A stretch of 64,000 bases of DNA from Paenibacillus sp. UNC451MF (GTDB lineage Bacteria > Bacillota > Bacilli > Paenibacillales > NBRC-103111), in NCBI RefSeq assembly GCF_000686845.1, contig NZ_JMLS01000013.1, positions 1 to 64,000 on the forward strand. The letters run 5' to 3'. This document shows positions 26,101 to 34,803 of this stretch, piece after piece; position 1 is the stretch's first letter, and each line of letters opens with the position of its first letter. The notes below the pieces were generated by a model, which was not told where the DNA came from, made no database searches, and saw only the letters and a program-made list of their open reading frames with translations. The translations under genes and the position numbers were made by a program.

Positions 26101-27569
26101 TGCAGCCGCAGCAGCTATGGACAGGACGTTTCTATAATGATGGAATCAACAGCCATGACGGGCTGTTTGACAAGCTTCGCGAAGAATGTGGCGTATTCGG
26201 AGTGTATGGTCACTCCGAAGCCGCTAACCTCTCCTACTACGGTCTGCATGCTTTGCAGCACCGTGGTCAGGAAAGTGCCGGTATTTGCGTGGCTAATGGA
26301 ACCGATTTTCATTACCATCGTGGTATGGGCTTGGTTAAGGAAGTTTTTAATAACGATAACCTAAGCACGATGATTGGTTCATCAGCTATTGCTCACGTTC
26401 GTTATTCGACGGCAGGTGAGAGCAAGCTGGCTAACGCTCAGCCATTAGTGTTCAAATACCGTGGAGGCGATCTTGCGATTGCTACCAACGGTAACCTGCA
26501 CAATGCTGGGGATATTAAAGCGGAGCTCGAAAGCCAAGGCTCCATCTTCCAAACAACAAGCGATACAGAAGTTATCGCTCACTTGATCGCCCGTTCCAAG
26601 CATGATGATATTGTGCTGGCCGTGAAAGAAGCTCTTCTTCGAGTAGAGGGAGCCTATGCCTTCTTGTTCCAAACGAAGGATAAAGTCATTGCGGCTCGTG
26701 ATCCGCACGGATTGCGCCCTTTTGTAATGGGACGTCTTGGCACAGCCTATTTGTTCGCTTCGGAAACCTGTGCATTTGATGCCGTTGGCGGAACGTATTA
26801 TCGTGATGTTGAGCCAGGCGAGCTGCTCGTTCTGGACGGGAAAAACGGACTGATCGAGGACCGTTTCTCTCCGATTAAGCAGCGCGCTATCTGTGCGATG
26901 GAGTATATTTACTTCGCGCGTCCGGACAGCGACATCGATGCGATCAATATCCACTCCGCGCGTAAGCGGATGGGTCGCCAGCTTGCGCTGGAATCGTTCG
27001 TTGACGCCGATATCGTAACCGGTGTACCGGACTCCAGTATTTCAGCGGCGATCGGCTATGCCGAGCAAACCGGTATCCCTTATGAGCTTGGGCTCATCAA
27101 GAACCGGTACACCGGCCGGACGTTCATCCAGCCGAGCCAAGAGCTGCGTGAGCAGGGCGTGAAGATGAAGCTGAGCGCGGTGCGCAGCATTGTGGCCGGC
27201 AAGCGCGTCGTCATGATCGATGACTCTATCGTTCGCGGCACGACTTCCCTTCGCATTGTTAACTTGCTTCGTGAAGCAGGAGCGACCGAAGTGCATGTTC
27301 GTATCAGCTCTCCTCCTTTCAAAAACCCTTGCTTCTACGGCATCGATACGCCAGACCGCAAGGAATTGATCGCCGCTCAGAAGTCGATCGAAGAAATTCG
27401 CCAAGCTATCAACGCGGATTCGCTTCATTTCTTAAGCAAAGACGGCTTGCTGGCTTCTATCGGCCGTCCTAATGTCGAGCTGAACCGTGGTCATTGCACA
27501 GCCTGTTTTGACAACAGCTATCCAACTCGGATTACCGAGGAGTCTTCTATCGGCTGCGGGTGCGATTAA
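26085..27569 (+). CDS. purF: Amidophosphoribosyltransferase
   Basis: 494 aa from the ATG at 26085 (GGAAGGA upstream, inside purL). The Ntn-type glutaminase nucleophile is Cys35 in [11 protein letters not shown], so a propeptide of about 34 residues would be removed, longer than the 11 in B. subtilis. PRPP motif [14 protein letters not shown] near 378. Cys residues in [18 protein letters not shown] and GHCTACF fit the Fe-S-containing Bacillus type. First committed step of purine synthesis. An ATG at 26100 is an alternative start. Confidence 0.95.
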   Translation: MSDEVMQPQQLWTGRFYNDGINSHDGLFDKLREECGVFGVYGHSEAANLSYYGLHALQHRGQESAGICVANGTDFHYHRGMGLVKEVFNNDNLSTMIGSSAIAHVRYSTAGESKLANAQPLVFKYRGGDLAIATNGNLHNAGDIKAELESQGSIFQTTSDTEVIAHLIARSKHDDIVLAVKEALLRVEGAYAFLFQTKDKVIAARDPHGLRPFVMGRLGTAYLFASETCAFDAVGGTYYRDVEPGELLVLDGKNGLIEDRFSPIKQRAICAMEYIYFARPDSDIDAINIHSARKRMGRQLALESFVDADIVTGVPDSSISAAIGYAEQTGIPYELGLIKNRYTGRTFIQPSQELREQGVKMKLSAVRSIVAGKRVVMIDDSIVRGTTSLRIVNLLREAGATEVHVRISSPPFKNPCFYGIDTPDRKELIAAQKSIEEIRQAINADSLHFLSKDGLLASIGRPNVELNRGHCTACFDNSYPTRITEESSIGCGCD

Positions 27570-27580
27570 TCTTTGTTAAT

Positions 27581-27603
27581 CGACGATTAGGATTTAATCG
27601 TCG
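27581..27603 (+). other. Short stem-loop after purF
   Basis: CGACGATTA (27581-27589) pairs exactly with TAATCGTCG (27595-27603). No T run follows, so it is more likely an RNA processing or stability element than a terminator inside the pur operon. Confidence 0.5.
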
Positions 27604-27628
27604 TAAAGGCGAGCTTGCGATGCCTTAT

Positions 27629-27700
27629 TCTTTAAGGGTTTAAAGGTTTAGTGTTTAGGGTTTATGGGTTTAAGGTTTTAAGGATTAAGGTTTAAGGTAA
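27629..27700 (+). repeat. Degenerate GGTTTA/AAGGTTT short tandem repeats
   Basis: About 70 bp made of imperfect 6-8 bp units of the type GGGTTTA, GGTTTAA and AAGGTTT. The stretch is G/T/A-rich on the plus strand and almost without C. It lies between purF and the 368-bp palindrome. Confidence 0.7.
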
Positions 27701-27749
27701 GGCGGAGGAGGATAATGACGACTCCGCCATTATATAGTAAATAAACGCA

Positions 27750-28117
27750 GCCGAGTTTGGGATTGCGTTGGAAGCGAGCGCGGCTAGCGCCGAGGCGAAG
27801 GTCCATGTCTGCCGGTGAAGCAGCTTTTGAATGAGTGTTCAATTAGTATGGTGATCAAATAGCGAAGAGAGCGGAATCGTTCTGGAGAAGCGCAGCGTTC
27901 CCCTTTGTCCCCGAATTTCAACCGTTAAACACGGTATCTTATCAAGAAATTAGGGGACAACAGGGATTGGAGGAATGATCCGCTCGCGTAAGCTATTTGT
28001 TGTCACCTGACCTTCACACTCATTCAACAGCGACCGGAGGCAGCACATGGACAGCAGCCGAGGCACTCTGCTGAGGCCATCAAATGGGTTCTGCTTCCAC
28101 TCAAACCAAACCTCGGC
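27750..28117. repeat. 368-bp imperfect palindrome between purF and purM
   Basis: Two arms of about 180 bp pair along almost their whole length. Checked pairs, from outside in: GCCGAGTTTGG (27750-27760) with CCAAACCTCGGC (28106-28117); TCCATGTCTGCCGGT near 27802 with the segment at 28033-28051; TGAATGAGTGT (27828-27838) with ACACTCATTCA (28016-28026, exact); GGTGATCAAATAGC (27850-27863) with 27992-28007; CCCTTTGTCCCCGAATTT (27901-27918) with 27947-27965; tip ACCGT/ACGGT (27921-27935). No coding frame. The purM ribosome site begins only 6 nt beyond it. Confidence 0.8.
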
Positions 28118-28137
28118 CCAATAGGGAGTGAAACCAA

Positions 28138-29178
28138 GTGTCGGATGCATATAAAAAGGCCGGTGTGGATATCGCGGCAGGCAACGAAGCGGTAGAACGA
28201 ATGAAGAAACACGTGAAAACGACGTTCCGTCCAGAAGTTTTGACGGATTTGGGCGGTTTCGGCGCGTTGTTCGGCTTAAATAAAGATAAATACGAAGAAC
28301 CGGTGCTTGTTTCCGGCACAGACGGCGTTGGTACTAAGCTGAAAATTGCTTTTGCCATGGATAAGCATGACACGATCGGAATCGATGCTGTTGCTATGTG
28401 CGTGAACGACATTGTGGTTCAAGGCGCAGAGCCGCTCTTTTTCCTGGACTACTTGGCATGTGATAAGGTCATTCCTGAGAAAATCGAAGCGATCGTTAAA
28501 GGGATCAGCGACGGCTGCGTGCAGTCCGGCTGCGCCTTGATCGGCGGAGAAACGGCAGAAATGCCGGGTATGTACTCCGAAGGGGAGTACGATATCGCAG
28601 GCTTTACCGTAGGGATCGTAGACAAAAAGAAAATTATCGATGGCTCCACCATCCGACCTGGTGATGTTGTGCTAGGCTTGGCCTCCAGCGGTGTTCACAG
28701 CAACGGCTTCTCCTTGGTGCGCAAGCTTTTGCTTGAAGAAAAAGGCTACAGCCTGCATGATCATATCGATGCACTGGGCGGTAAGCTGGGCGATGTCGTG
28801 CTTGAGCCTACAAAAATTTACGTTAAATCCGTATTGGCGGCGCTGGAAAAAGTGCAGCTTAAAGGCTTGGCTCACATTACAGGCGGCGGTTTCATCGAGA
28901 ATATTCCACGTATGCTTCCAGCTGACGTAAATGTGGAGATCGATTATGGCTCATGGCCAATTTTGCCGATCTTCCAATTGATGCAGCAGGATGGCGGTAT
29001 CAGCAACAACGATATGTTCCGCACCTTCAACATGGGTATCGGTATGGTGATTGTCGTGTCCGAAGCGCAAGCGGCGGAAGCGGCTGCTATTTTTGAACAG
29101 CACGGAGAAAAAGTATATACGCTCGGCAGAGTGACCGCAGGGGAACGCGTCGTAACGTTTACCGGAGCGGAAGTATGA
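28138..29178 (+). CDS. purM: Phosphoribosylaminoimidazole (AIR) synthetase
   Basis: 346 aa, GTG start at 28138 with AGGGAG 9 nt upstream. PurM signatures: [19 protein letters not shown] near residue 4, [13 protein letters not shown] near 61, [11 protein letters not shown] near 138, and [16 protein letters not shown] near 245. It cyclises FGAM to AIR using ATP. It lies downstream of the long palindrome and overlaps purN by 4 nt (ATGA). Confidence 0.96.
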   Translation: MSDAYKKAGVDIAAGNEAVERMKKHVKTTFRPEVLTDLGGFGALFGLNKDKYEEPVLVSGTDGVGTKLKIAFAMDKHDTIGIDAVAMCVNDIVVQGAEPLFFLDYLACDKVIPEKIEAIVKGISDGCVQSGCALIGGETAEMPGMYSEGEYDIAGFTVGIVDKKKIIDGSTIRPGDVVLGLASSGVHSNGFSLVRKLLLEEKGYSLHDHIDALGGKLGDVVLEPTKIYVKSVLAALEKVQLKGLAHITGGGFIENIPRMLPADVNVEIDYGSWPILPIFQLMQQDGGISNNDMFRTFNMGIGMVIVVSEAQAAEAAAIFEQHGEKVYTLGRVTAGERVVTFTGAEV

Positions 29179-29804
29179 TTAAACCCATTCGCATAGCCGT
29201 ATTCGCGTCCGGAAGCGGGTCGAATTTTCAGGCGATCGCGGATGCGGTTAGTGCAGGCAAGCTCGATGTTCGCATCGAGCTATTGGTTTGCGACCGGCCG
29301 CAGGCCCAGGTCGTTCAGCGTGCGCAGGAAGCCGGAGTGCCGGTGCATACGTTCCGGCCGAAGGAATACCTGTCTCGCGAAGCATATGAGCAGGAAATTA
29401 TGGAGCTTCTGAGGAGCAAGCAAGTTGACCTTGTCGTGCTGGCCGGTTACATGCGTATTTTGACCCATGTGCTGGTCGATGCTTATTGGGGCCGCATGAT
29501 AAACATTCATCCGTCGCTTTTGCCATCATTTCCCGGACTCAATGCCGTTCGACAGGCGCTTGAGCATGGAGTGAAGATTACTGGTATCACAGTGCATTTG
29601 GTAGATGGAGGCCTCGATAGCGGACCTATCCTAGCTCAGCGTGCACTCGACATTCGACCGAACGATACTGAGGAAACGCTCAGCGATCGGATTCATCCGA
29701 TGGAGCATGAGCTGCTTCCACAGGTTATTCAACATATAGCTACAGGACATATTGATTTAGAACATATCACGAACCTTAAACCGAAGGATGGGATTAAATC
29801 ATGA
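29175..29804 (+). CDS. purN: Phosphoribosylglycinamide formyltransferase
   Basis: 209 aa. Formyltransferase fold with [18 protein letters not shown] (residues 8-25), [14 protein letters not shown] near 90, the catalytic [14 protein letters not shown] near 108 (Asn, His), and [15 protein letters not shown] near 141 with the catalytic Asp. It transfers formyl from 10-formyl-THF to GAR. Overlaps at both ends join it to purM and the purH-type gene. Confidence 0.95.
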   Translation: MIKPIRIAVFASGSGSNFQAIADAVSAGKLDVRIELLVCDRPQAQVVQRAQEAGVPVHTFRPKEYLSREAYEQEIMELLRSKQVDLVVLAGYMRILTHVLVDAYWGRMINIHPSLLPSFPGLNAVRQALEHGVKITGITVHLVDGGLDSGPILAQRALDIRPNDTEETLSDRIHPMEHELLPQVIQHIATGHIDLEHITNLKPKDGIKS

Positions 29805-30988
29805 GCCAGACGACAAGCGGGACGAACGTGCTGGAATTGCGATACGGAATGAATCCGCATCAAAAACAAGCAAAACTGTACAGCAACGGAGAACTTCCGA
29901 TCAAAGTTTTGAACGGAGATCCGGGCTTTATTAACCTGTTGGACGCTTTGAATAGCTTTCAGCTTGCACGTGAGCTGCGCCAAGCAACCGGCCTTCCGGC
30001 GGCTGCTTCCTTTAAGCATGTAAGTCCTGCAGGAGCGGCAGTTGCATCGCCTTTGACGGATGATTTGAAAAAAGCTTATTTCGTAGATGGCTTGGAGCTT
30101 TCCCCATTGGCAACGGCTTATGCACGTGCTCGCGGTGCCGATAGAATGTCTTCCTTCGGGGATGCGGCTGCACTTAGTGACATTGTGGATGCCTCTACAG
30201 CCCAATTGTTAAAGCGTGAAGTTTCTGACTTGGTCGTTGCCCCTGGTTATACGGATGAAGCTCTTGAGATCCTCAAAGCGAAGAAAAACGGCGGCTATTT
30301 GATTCTGCAAATTGATCCTAACTATGTACCAGATCCGGTGGAAACTCGTACTTTGTTCGGTTTGACGATGCAGCAAGAGCGTAATAACGGCGTTATTGAC
30401 GCTTCGGCTTTGGATAAAATCGTGACTGAAAACAAAGACCTTCCTGACAATGCCAAAAGAGATCTTCTGATCGCATTAGTCACTTTGAAATATACGCAAT
30501 CCAACTCCATCTGCTACACGCTGGACGGTCAAACGATCGGTATCGGTGCCGGGCAGCAATCCCGTATTCACTGTACCCGTCTTGCTGGAGACAAAGCTGA
30601 CCGTTGGTTCCTTCGTCAGCACCCGCAAGCATTAACCATGAAATTCCGTCAAGGCCTCTCCCGTGCAGAGCAAAATAACGCCATCGACTTGTGGCTTGAA
30701 GAAGAGCTGACTCCTGTGGAGCAGGCAGCTTGGGAAGCTTGCTTCGATGAGGTTCCGGCTCGCTTGACTCGTGACGAGAAACGCGAATGGCTGAGCAAGC
30801 TACAAGGCGTATCCTATGGTTCTGATGCTTTCCTGCCTTTCCGCGACAATCTCGACCGCGCAAGCCGCAGCGGTGTGAAATACGTAGTTCAAGCCGGAAG
30901 CTCCATGCGTGATGAAGAAGTGGTGAAAGCCGCTAACGACTATGGCATGGTAATGTGCTATTCCGGCGTACGCCTGTTCCACCACTAA
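29801..30988 (+). CDS. purH: AICAR formyltransferase, PurH without cyclohydrolase domain
   Basis: 395 aa, against about 510 for normal bifunctional PurH. It starts directly in the transformylase part (LRYGMNPHQKQAKLY, residues 12-26) and lacks the N-terminal MGS-like IMP cyclohydrolase domain. FKHVSPAGAA near 66 replaces the usual KHxNPCG-type segment. IGIGAGQQSRIHCTRLAGDK near 246 is the conserved substrate region. It converts AICAR to FAICAR. The missing ring closure is supplied by the next gene. It overlaps purN by 4 nt. Confidence 0.9.
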   Translation: MSQTTSGTNVLELRYGMNPHQKQAKLYSNGELPIKVLNGDPGFINLLDALNSFQLARELRQATGLPAAASFKHVSPAGAAVASPLTDDLKKAYFVDGLELSPLATAYARARGADRMSSFGDAAALSDIVDASTAQLLKREVSDLVVAPGYTDEALEILKAKKNGGYLILQIDPNYVPDPVETRTLFGLTMQQERNNGVIDASALDKIVTENKDLPDNAKRDLLIALVTLKYTQSNSICYTLDGQTIGIGAGQQSRIHCTRLAGDKADRWFLRQHPQALTMKFRQGLSRAEQNNAIDLWLEEELTPVEQAAWEACFDEVPARLTRDEKREWLSKLQGVSYGSDAFLPFRDNLDRASRSGVKYVVQAGSSMRDEEVVKAANDYGMVMCYSGVRLFHH

Positions 30989-31018
30989 AATCGACGCAGT
31001 TCAGGGGAGGATTTTATC

Positions 31019-31750
31019 GTGACAACGACTAGAGCCGCTCAAGCGGATCAATATATTAATTCTTTAAGCAGCAACGCATACCCAGGACGCGGTATCGTTA
31101 TCGGCGCAACGCCGGACGGTACCCGTCTGGTTCAGGTGTACTGGATTATGGGACGCAGCGAGAACAGCCGTAACCGTGTATTTATTCAAGAGGATAATGG
31201 ATTTGTTCGTACGGAAGCTAAAGATCCTGCCAAATTAACCGATCCTTCGCTCATCATTTATTATCCGGTGAGACATGTGAACGGAGCTCACATCGTTACT
31301 AATGGTGACCAAACCGATACGATCTATGACGCACTGCAATCCGGCGGTTCCTTCGAATCCGCACTAGCAACTCGTACGTACGAGCCGGATGCTCCGAACT
31401 TCACGCCTCGTATCAGCGGTCTGATTGACTTGAAGGACGGACAATTTTCTTACAAGCTGTCTATCTTAAAATCCAACGGCAATGTGGAAGATCAAACGCT
31501 GCGCCACACCTATACGTACGAAAAAGCGATTCCTGGCTATGGGCATTGCATTCATACGTATCAAGGGGACGGCAATCCTCTTCCATCGTTCCAAGGAGAG
31601 CCTGCACTTGTTCCTCTTACGAATGATGTTCGTGAAATCGCTGACCTGTACTGGAAAGCGCTGAACGACGAGAACAAGATCTCCCTGCTTGTCAAAACGA
31701 TCGATATCGCAAGCGGCCAGACTGAGCTGCTCGTAGTGAACAAGGATTAA
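31019..31750 (+). CDS. PurO-like IMP cyclohydrolase
   Basis: 243 aa, GTG start at 31019 with GGGGAGG 8 nt upstream. The sequence matches the pattern of archaeal-type IMP cyclohydrolase (PurO, PF07826): NAYPGRGIVIGATPDGTRL near residue 18, VYWIMGRSENSRNRVF near 41, and later YPVRHVNGAHIVTNGDQTD near 82. It would close the ring of FAICAR to give IMP, the step lost from the shortened PurH. It sits exactly between purH and purD, where Bacillus has nothing. The family assignment is from remembered motifs. Confidence 0.82.
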   Translation: MTTTRAAQADQYINSLSSNAYPGRGIVIGATPDGTRLVQVYWIMGRSENSRNRVFIQEDNGFVRTEAKDPAKLTDPSLIIYYPVRHVNGAHIVTNGDQTDTIYDALQSGGSFESALATRTYEPDAPNFTPRISGLIDLKDGQFSYKLSILKSNGNVEDQTLRHTYTYEKAIPGYGHCIHTYQGDGNPLPSFQGEPALVPLTNDVREIADLYWKALNDENKISLLVKTIDIASGQTELLVVNKD

Positions 31751-31765
31751 GGGGGAGCGAAAACC

Positions 31766-33025
31766 GTGCGTGTATTAGTAGTTGGCGGCGGAGGCCGTGA
31801 GCATGCCATTTGCTGGGCGTTGAAGAAAAGCCCTAAGGTGCAGGAGCTGTACTGCGCACCAGGTAACGGGGGTATTGCAGGAGTAGCGGAATGCGTTCCA
31901 CTTCAAGTGAACCAATTCGAGGAAATCGGCGAATTCGCTATCGATAATGCGATTGATCTCGTTGTAATTGGACCGGATGATCCTTTGTCTGAGGGCATTG
32001 TCGATCATTTGGAAGCCAAAAAAATTCCGGTTTTCGGCCCGCGTCAAAACGCAGCCATTCTGGAATCGAGCAAAGTGTTTTCTAAGGATCTATTCAAAAA
32101 ATATAACATTCCGACAGCTGCCTATGAATCATTCGATGATTATGAAGCTGCTCTGAGCTATTTGCGCAAGCAAACCATTCCTACGGTTATTAAAGCGGAC
32201 GGCTTAGCTGCCGGTAAAGGAGTTATTGTAGCGCAATCGATGGAAGAAGCAGAAAAAGCGCTTCACGACATCATGGTCACCAAAATTTTTGGCGATTCCG
32301 GTAATCAGGTTGTTATTGAGGAGTTCCTGACAGGACAGGAGATGTCCATTCTTTCATTCGTTGATGGTCATGTCGTACGCCCAATGGTGCCTGCACAAGA
32401 TCATAAAGCTGTCTACGATAATGATAAAGGTCCGAATACGGGAGGCATGGGCACTTATACGCCGCTGCCGCATATTCCTCAATCGGTTATCGATGAAGCC
32501 ATCGAAACGATTATTAAACCTACGGCGGCTGCGATGGTCAGCGAAGGACGCCCGTTCCGCGGCGTGCTGTTTGCCGGCCTTATGATCACCCCGCAGGGGC
32601 CTAAGACTATCGAGTTTAACGCACGTTTTGGCGATCCGGAGACTCAGGTTGTGCTGCCACGCTTGAAAACGGATTTGCTTGATATTTTCGTTGCTGCGGT
32701 GAACGGTCATTTGGAACAAATGGATATCCAATGGTCTGATGAGGCTGCTGTATGTGTTATTCTTGCTTCTGAGGGCTATCCAGGGTCTTACCCTAAAGGA
32801 CTTCCTATCGAGGGCTTGGAAAACGTTCAGGATTCCTTCGTATTCCATGCAGGAACTGCATTGAAGGACGGACAGATCGTAACAAACGGTGGACGTGTGC
32901 TTGGAGTTACGGCGCTGGGCAAGGATATTGCCGAAGCACGTGCCAAAGCTTATGCGGATGCCGATCGTATCCGGTTCCAAGGCAAGCATTACCGTACCGA
33001 TATTGCCAAGAAGGCGCTGGTTTAA
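31766..33025 (+). CDS. purD: Phosphoribosylamine-glycine ligase
   Basis: 419 aa, GTG start with GGGGGAG upstream. ATP-grasp enzyme: VLVVGGGGREHAICWALKKS (residues 3-22), VIKADGLAAGKGVIVAQ near 140, GPNTGGMGTYTPLP near 222, and EFNARFGDPETQVVLPRL near 287. It makes GAR from phosphoribosylamine, glycine and ATP. Last gene of the operon, followed by a strong terminator. Confidence 0.96.
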   Translation: MRVLVVGGGGREHAICWALKKSPKVQELYCAPGNGGIAGVAECVPLQVNQFEEIGEFAIDNAIDLVVIGPDDPLSEGIVDHLEAKKIPVFGPRQNAAILESSKVFSKDLFKKYNIPTAAYESFDDYEAALSYLRKQTIPTVIKADGLAAGKGVIVAQSMEEAEKALHDIMVTKIFGDSGNQVVIEEFLTGQEMSILSFVDGHVVRPMVPAQDHKAVYDNDKGPNTGGMGTYTPLPHIPQSVIDEAIETIIKPTAAAMVSEGRPFRGVLFAGLMITPQGPKTIEFNARFGDPETQVVLPRLKTDLLDIFVAAVNGHLEQMDIQWSDEAAVCVILASEGYPGSYPKGLPIEGLENVQDSFVFHAGTALKDGQIVTNGGRVLGVTALGKDIAEARAKAYADADRIRFQGKHYRTDIAKKALV

Positions 33026-33043
33026 TTCACAAGCAACTTATGG

Positions 33044-33084
33044 AAACAATGTCTGAGAAGTATTTCGCAGACATTGTTTTTTTT
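33044..33084 (+). terminator. pur operon terminator
   Basis: AAACAATGTCTG (33044-33055) pairs exactly with CAGACATTGTTT (33068-33079), followed by a run of T. It begins 18 nt after the purD stop. Confidence 0.92.
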
Positions 33085-33134
33085 ATTGTGCCGTAATCAA
33101 GAAAAGAGCTTTCCTGACCCTAGGAAATTTTTCA

Positions 33135-33164
33135 TTGCCATGTTCCATTAGTAATGTGTATAAT
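33135..33164 (+). promoter_or_regulatory. Promoter of the acetyltransferase gene
   Basis: TTGCCA (33135-33140), 18 bp, TATAAT (33159-33164), about 40 nt before the start codon at 33204. Confidence 0.65.
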
Positions 33165-33203
33165 TTTACCAATTTACTAACTCATAGCAAGGGAGATTGT
33201 GAA

Positions 33204-33689
33204 ATGGTAAGCATAACGCAAACAATGGCTTACGAAACAATTGCTCATTTGAACCGACATGTTCATGATGTGCATGTTGAGCTGTATCCACTGCATTTTA
33301 AGCCTTATCAATATGAAGCCGTTCGGGATTTTTTCCAAAGCGTCATTGATAAACCCCAATTCATCTTTCTTCTATTGGAGGATGAGGGGCAGCCAATCGG
33401 CTACGCCTGGATAGAACTGAAGCAATATAAGGAAAGTGCGTTCATGAAATCTTATCGATCCGTGTTCATACATCAAATAAGTATTTCGAACGGTCATCGC
33501 AATAAAGGTTACGGCTCTATCATGATGGAGTATATTGAACATTTGGCTCAAAAGAATGAGATCGGCATTATGGAGTTAGATTACTGGGCTAATAATGTGT
33601 TTGCAGCAAAATTTTATGAAAAGAATGGGTTCACTGTATATCGTCAGTTCGTTTATAAAAATGTGGCTACTTCCTACCACTCCCCTTGA
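33204..33689 (+). CDS. GNAT family N-acetyltransferase
   Basis: 161 aa from the ATG at 33204, with AAGGGAG 8 nt upstream. The acetyl-CoA motif A is HQISISNGHRNKGYGSIMME (residues 89-108, Arg/Lys-x-x-Gly-Tyr-Gly type), and motif B is ELDYWANNVFAAKFYEKNGF near 125. Substrate unknown. Its 3' end overlaps, on the opposite strand, the last codons of a small membrane-protein gene (33667-33798). Confidence 0.88.
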   Translation: MVSITQTMAYETIAHLNRHVHDVHVELYPLHFKPYQYEAVRDFFQSVIDKPQFIFLLLEDEGQPIGYAWIELKQYKESAFMKSYRSVFIHQISISNGHRNKGYGSIMMEYIEHLAQKNEIGIMELDYWANNVFAAKFYEKNGFTVYRQFVYKNVATSYHSP

Positions 33690-33798
33690 TAATAATTTTG
33701 TCCCAATTTTTGTATACGATGAACACGGCGGTGATAATTCCGATAAGGAGAACAGCAGACAAAGCGTAATGGTGGAATAAATAAGAGAACACGTCCAT
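33667..33798 (-). CDS. Small single-pass membrane protein, 43 aa
   Basis: Starts MDVFSYLFHHYALS, continues with the hydrophobic segment AVLLIGIITAVFIVY (residues 15-29), and ends with a basic tail (KNWDKIIIKGSGRK). The ATG at 33798 has GGGAGG 8 nt upstream; an ATG two codons earlier is too close to that site. It runs opposite to the GNAT gene and shares 23 bp with its 3' end. No family recognised. One membrane helix with a positive C-terminal tail suggests a small membrane regulator or stress peptide. Confidence 0.6.
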   Translation of the reverse strand: MDVFSYLFHHYALSAVLLIGIITAVFIVYKNWDKIIIKGSGRK

Positions 33799-33902
33799 AG
33801 CCATACCCTCCCGATGTTTTTTTCTTAAGATCCCCTAACTTGCCAGGAAGATTCCATTTTTAAAAAGTTCACGGCTCATTCATCATCTTTTACCCTAAAA
33901 AC

Positions 33903-33911
33903 TGTTATACT
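33903..33911 (+). promoter_or_regulatory. Extended -10 promoter of map
   Basis: TGTTATACT: a TATACT box with the TGn extension, about 45 nt before the map start. No good -35 is visible, which is usual for extended -10 promoters. Confidence 0.5.
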
Positions 33912-33954
33912 AAAAGGATGGATCAAGGATTACAGGAAGCTGGGAGTGATGGCA

Positions 33955-34701
33955 ATGATCGTAATTAAAACGAAAGAAGAAATAGAGTTCATGCATGAAG
34001 CAGGCAAAATACTCGCTGCTTGCCATAGGGAAATAGCCAAGATGATCAAGCCTGGTGTTTCCGGCATGGACATCGACCGGTTTGTGGAGAAGTTTCTGGC
34101 GGAGCACGGCGCTACTCCGGAGCAAAAAGGATACAGCGGATACCCGTTTGCTACCTGCGCTTCGGTCAACGATATTATTTGCCACGGATTTCCTAATGAA
34201 AATCCGTTCCAGGAAGGCGACATCGTCACGATCGATATGGTCGTGAATCTGAATGGTTGGCTGGCGGATTCGGCTTGGTCTTATCGGGTTGGGAATGTTT
34301 CTCCAGAAGCGGACAAGCTGTTAAAGGTGACGGAAGCTGCGCTGTATAAAGGAATTGAACAGGCGATTGACGGCAATCGTATCGGCGATATTTCCCACGC
34401 CATTCAGGTATACGCCGAATCCGAAGGCCTGTCAGTAGTTCGCCAGTTTGTAGGTCATGCTATCGGTCAAAAAATGCACGAGGAGCCTCAGGTGCCTCAC
34501 TACGGACCTGCAGGTAAAGGGCCAAGATTGAAGGAAGGCATGGTTATTACCATTGAGCCTATGCTAAATATCGGCGGCTATAAAGCAAAGATCGATGCTG
34601 ACGGATGGACAGCCAGAACGGTAGATGGCAGCTTATCGGCTCAATATGAGCATACGATTGCTATCACCGCTGAAGGACCGATTATTCTTACAAAGCAATA
34701 A
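33955..34701 (+). CDS. map: Methionine aminopeptidase, type I
   Basis: 248 aa from the ATG at 33955, chosen because GGGAG is 8 nt upstream and the length equals B. subtilis Map; GTG 33946 and ATG 33949 are weaker options. Metal ligands and motifs: His in NDIICHGFPN near 78, two Asp in GDIVTIDMVVNLNGWLADSA near 93-106, His in VGHAIGQKMHEEP near 170, Glu in ITIEPML near 203, and Glu in AQYEHTIAIT near 235. It removes N-terminal Met in the cytoplasm. Here it stands alone, not in the ribosomal protein cluster, so it may be a second copy. Confidence 0.93.
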   Translation: MIVIKTKEEIEFMHEAGKILAACHREIAKMIKPGVSGMDIDRFVEKFLAEHGATPEQKGYSGYPFATCASVNDIICHGFPNENPFQEGDIVTIDMVVNLNGWLADSAWSYRVGNVSPEADKLLKVTEAALYKGIEQAIDGNRIGDISHAIQVYAESEGLSVVRQFVGHAIGQKMHEEPQVPHYGPAGKGPRLKEGMVITIEPMLNIGGYKAKIDADGWTARTVDGSLSAQYEHTIAITAEGPIILTKQ

Positions 34702-34726
34702 GAAGCGTAACGGTCGACAAACTGAA

Positions 34727-34770
34727 AACAGCTCCGAAATCGCCATAAAGCGGCTTCGGAGCTGTTTTTG
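34727..34770. terminator. Bidirectional terminator between map and the VanY-like gene
   Basis: AACAGCTCCGAA (34727-34738) and TTCGGAGCTGTT (34755-34766) form a perfect 12-bp stem with T on the plus side and a T-rich continuation on the minus side. It serves the two convergent genes. Confidence 0.88.
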
Positions 34771-34803
34771 TGTGGAAACTAGGATATGGGTTATAAATGA
34801 TGA

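Noticed and set aside
27581-27603. Considered as a terminator inside the pur operon
   Set aside because: A good stem but no T run; purM onwards has no obvious separate promoter, so a full stop here is unlikely.
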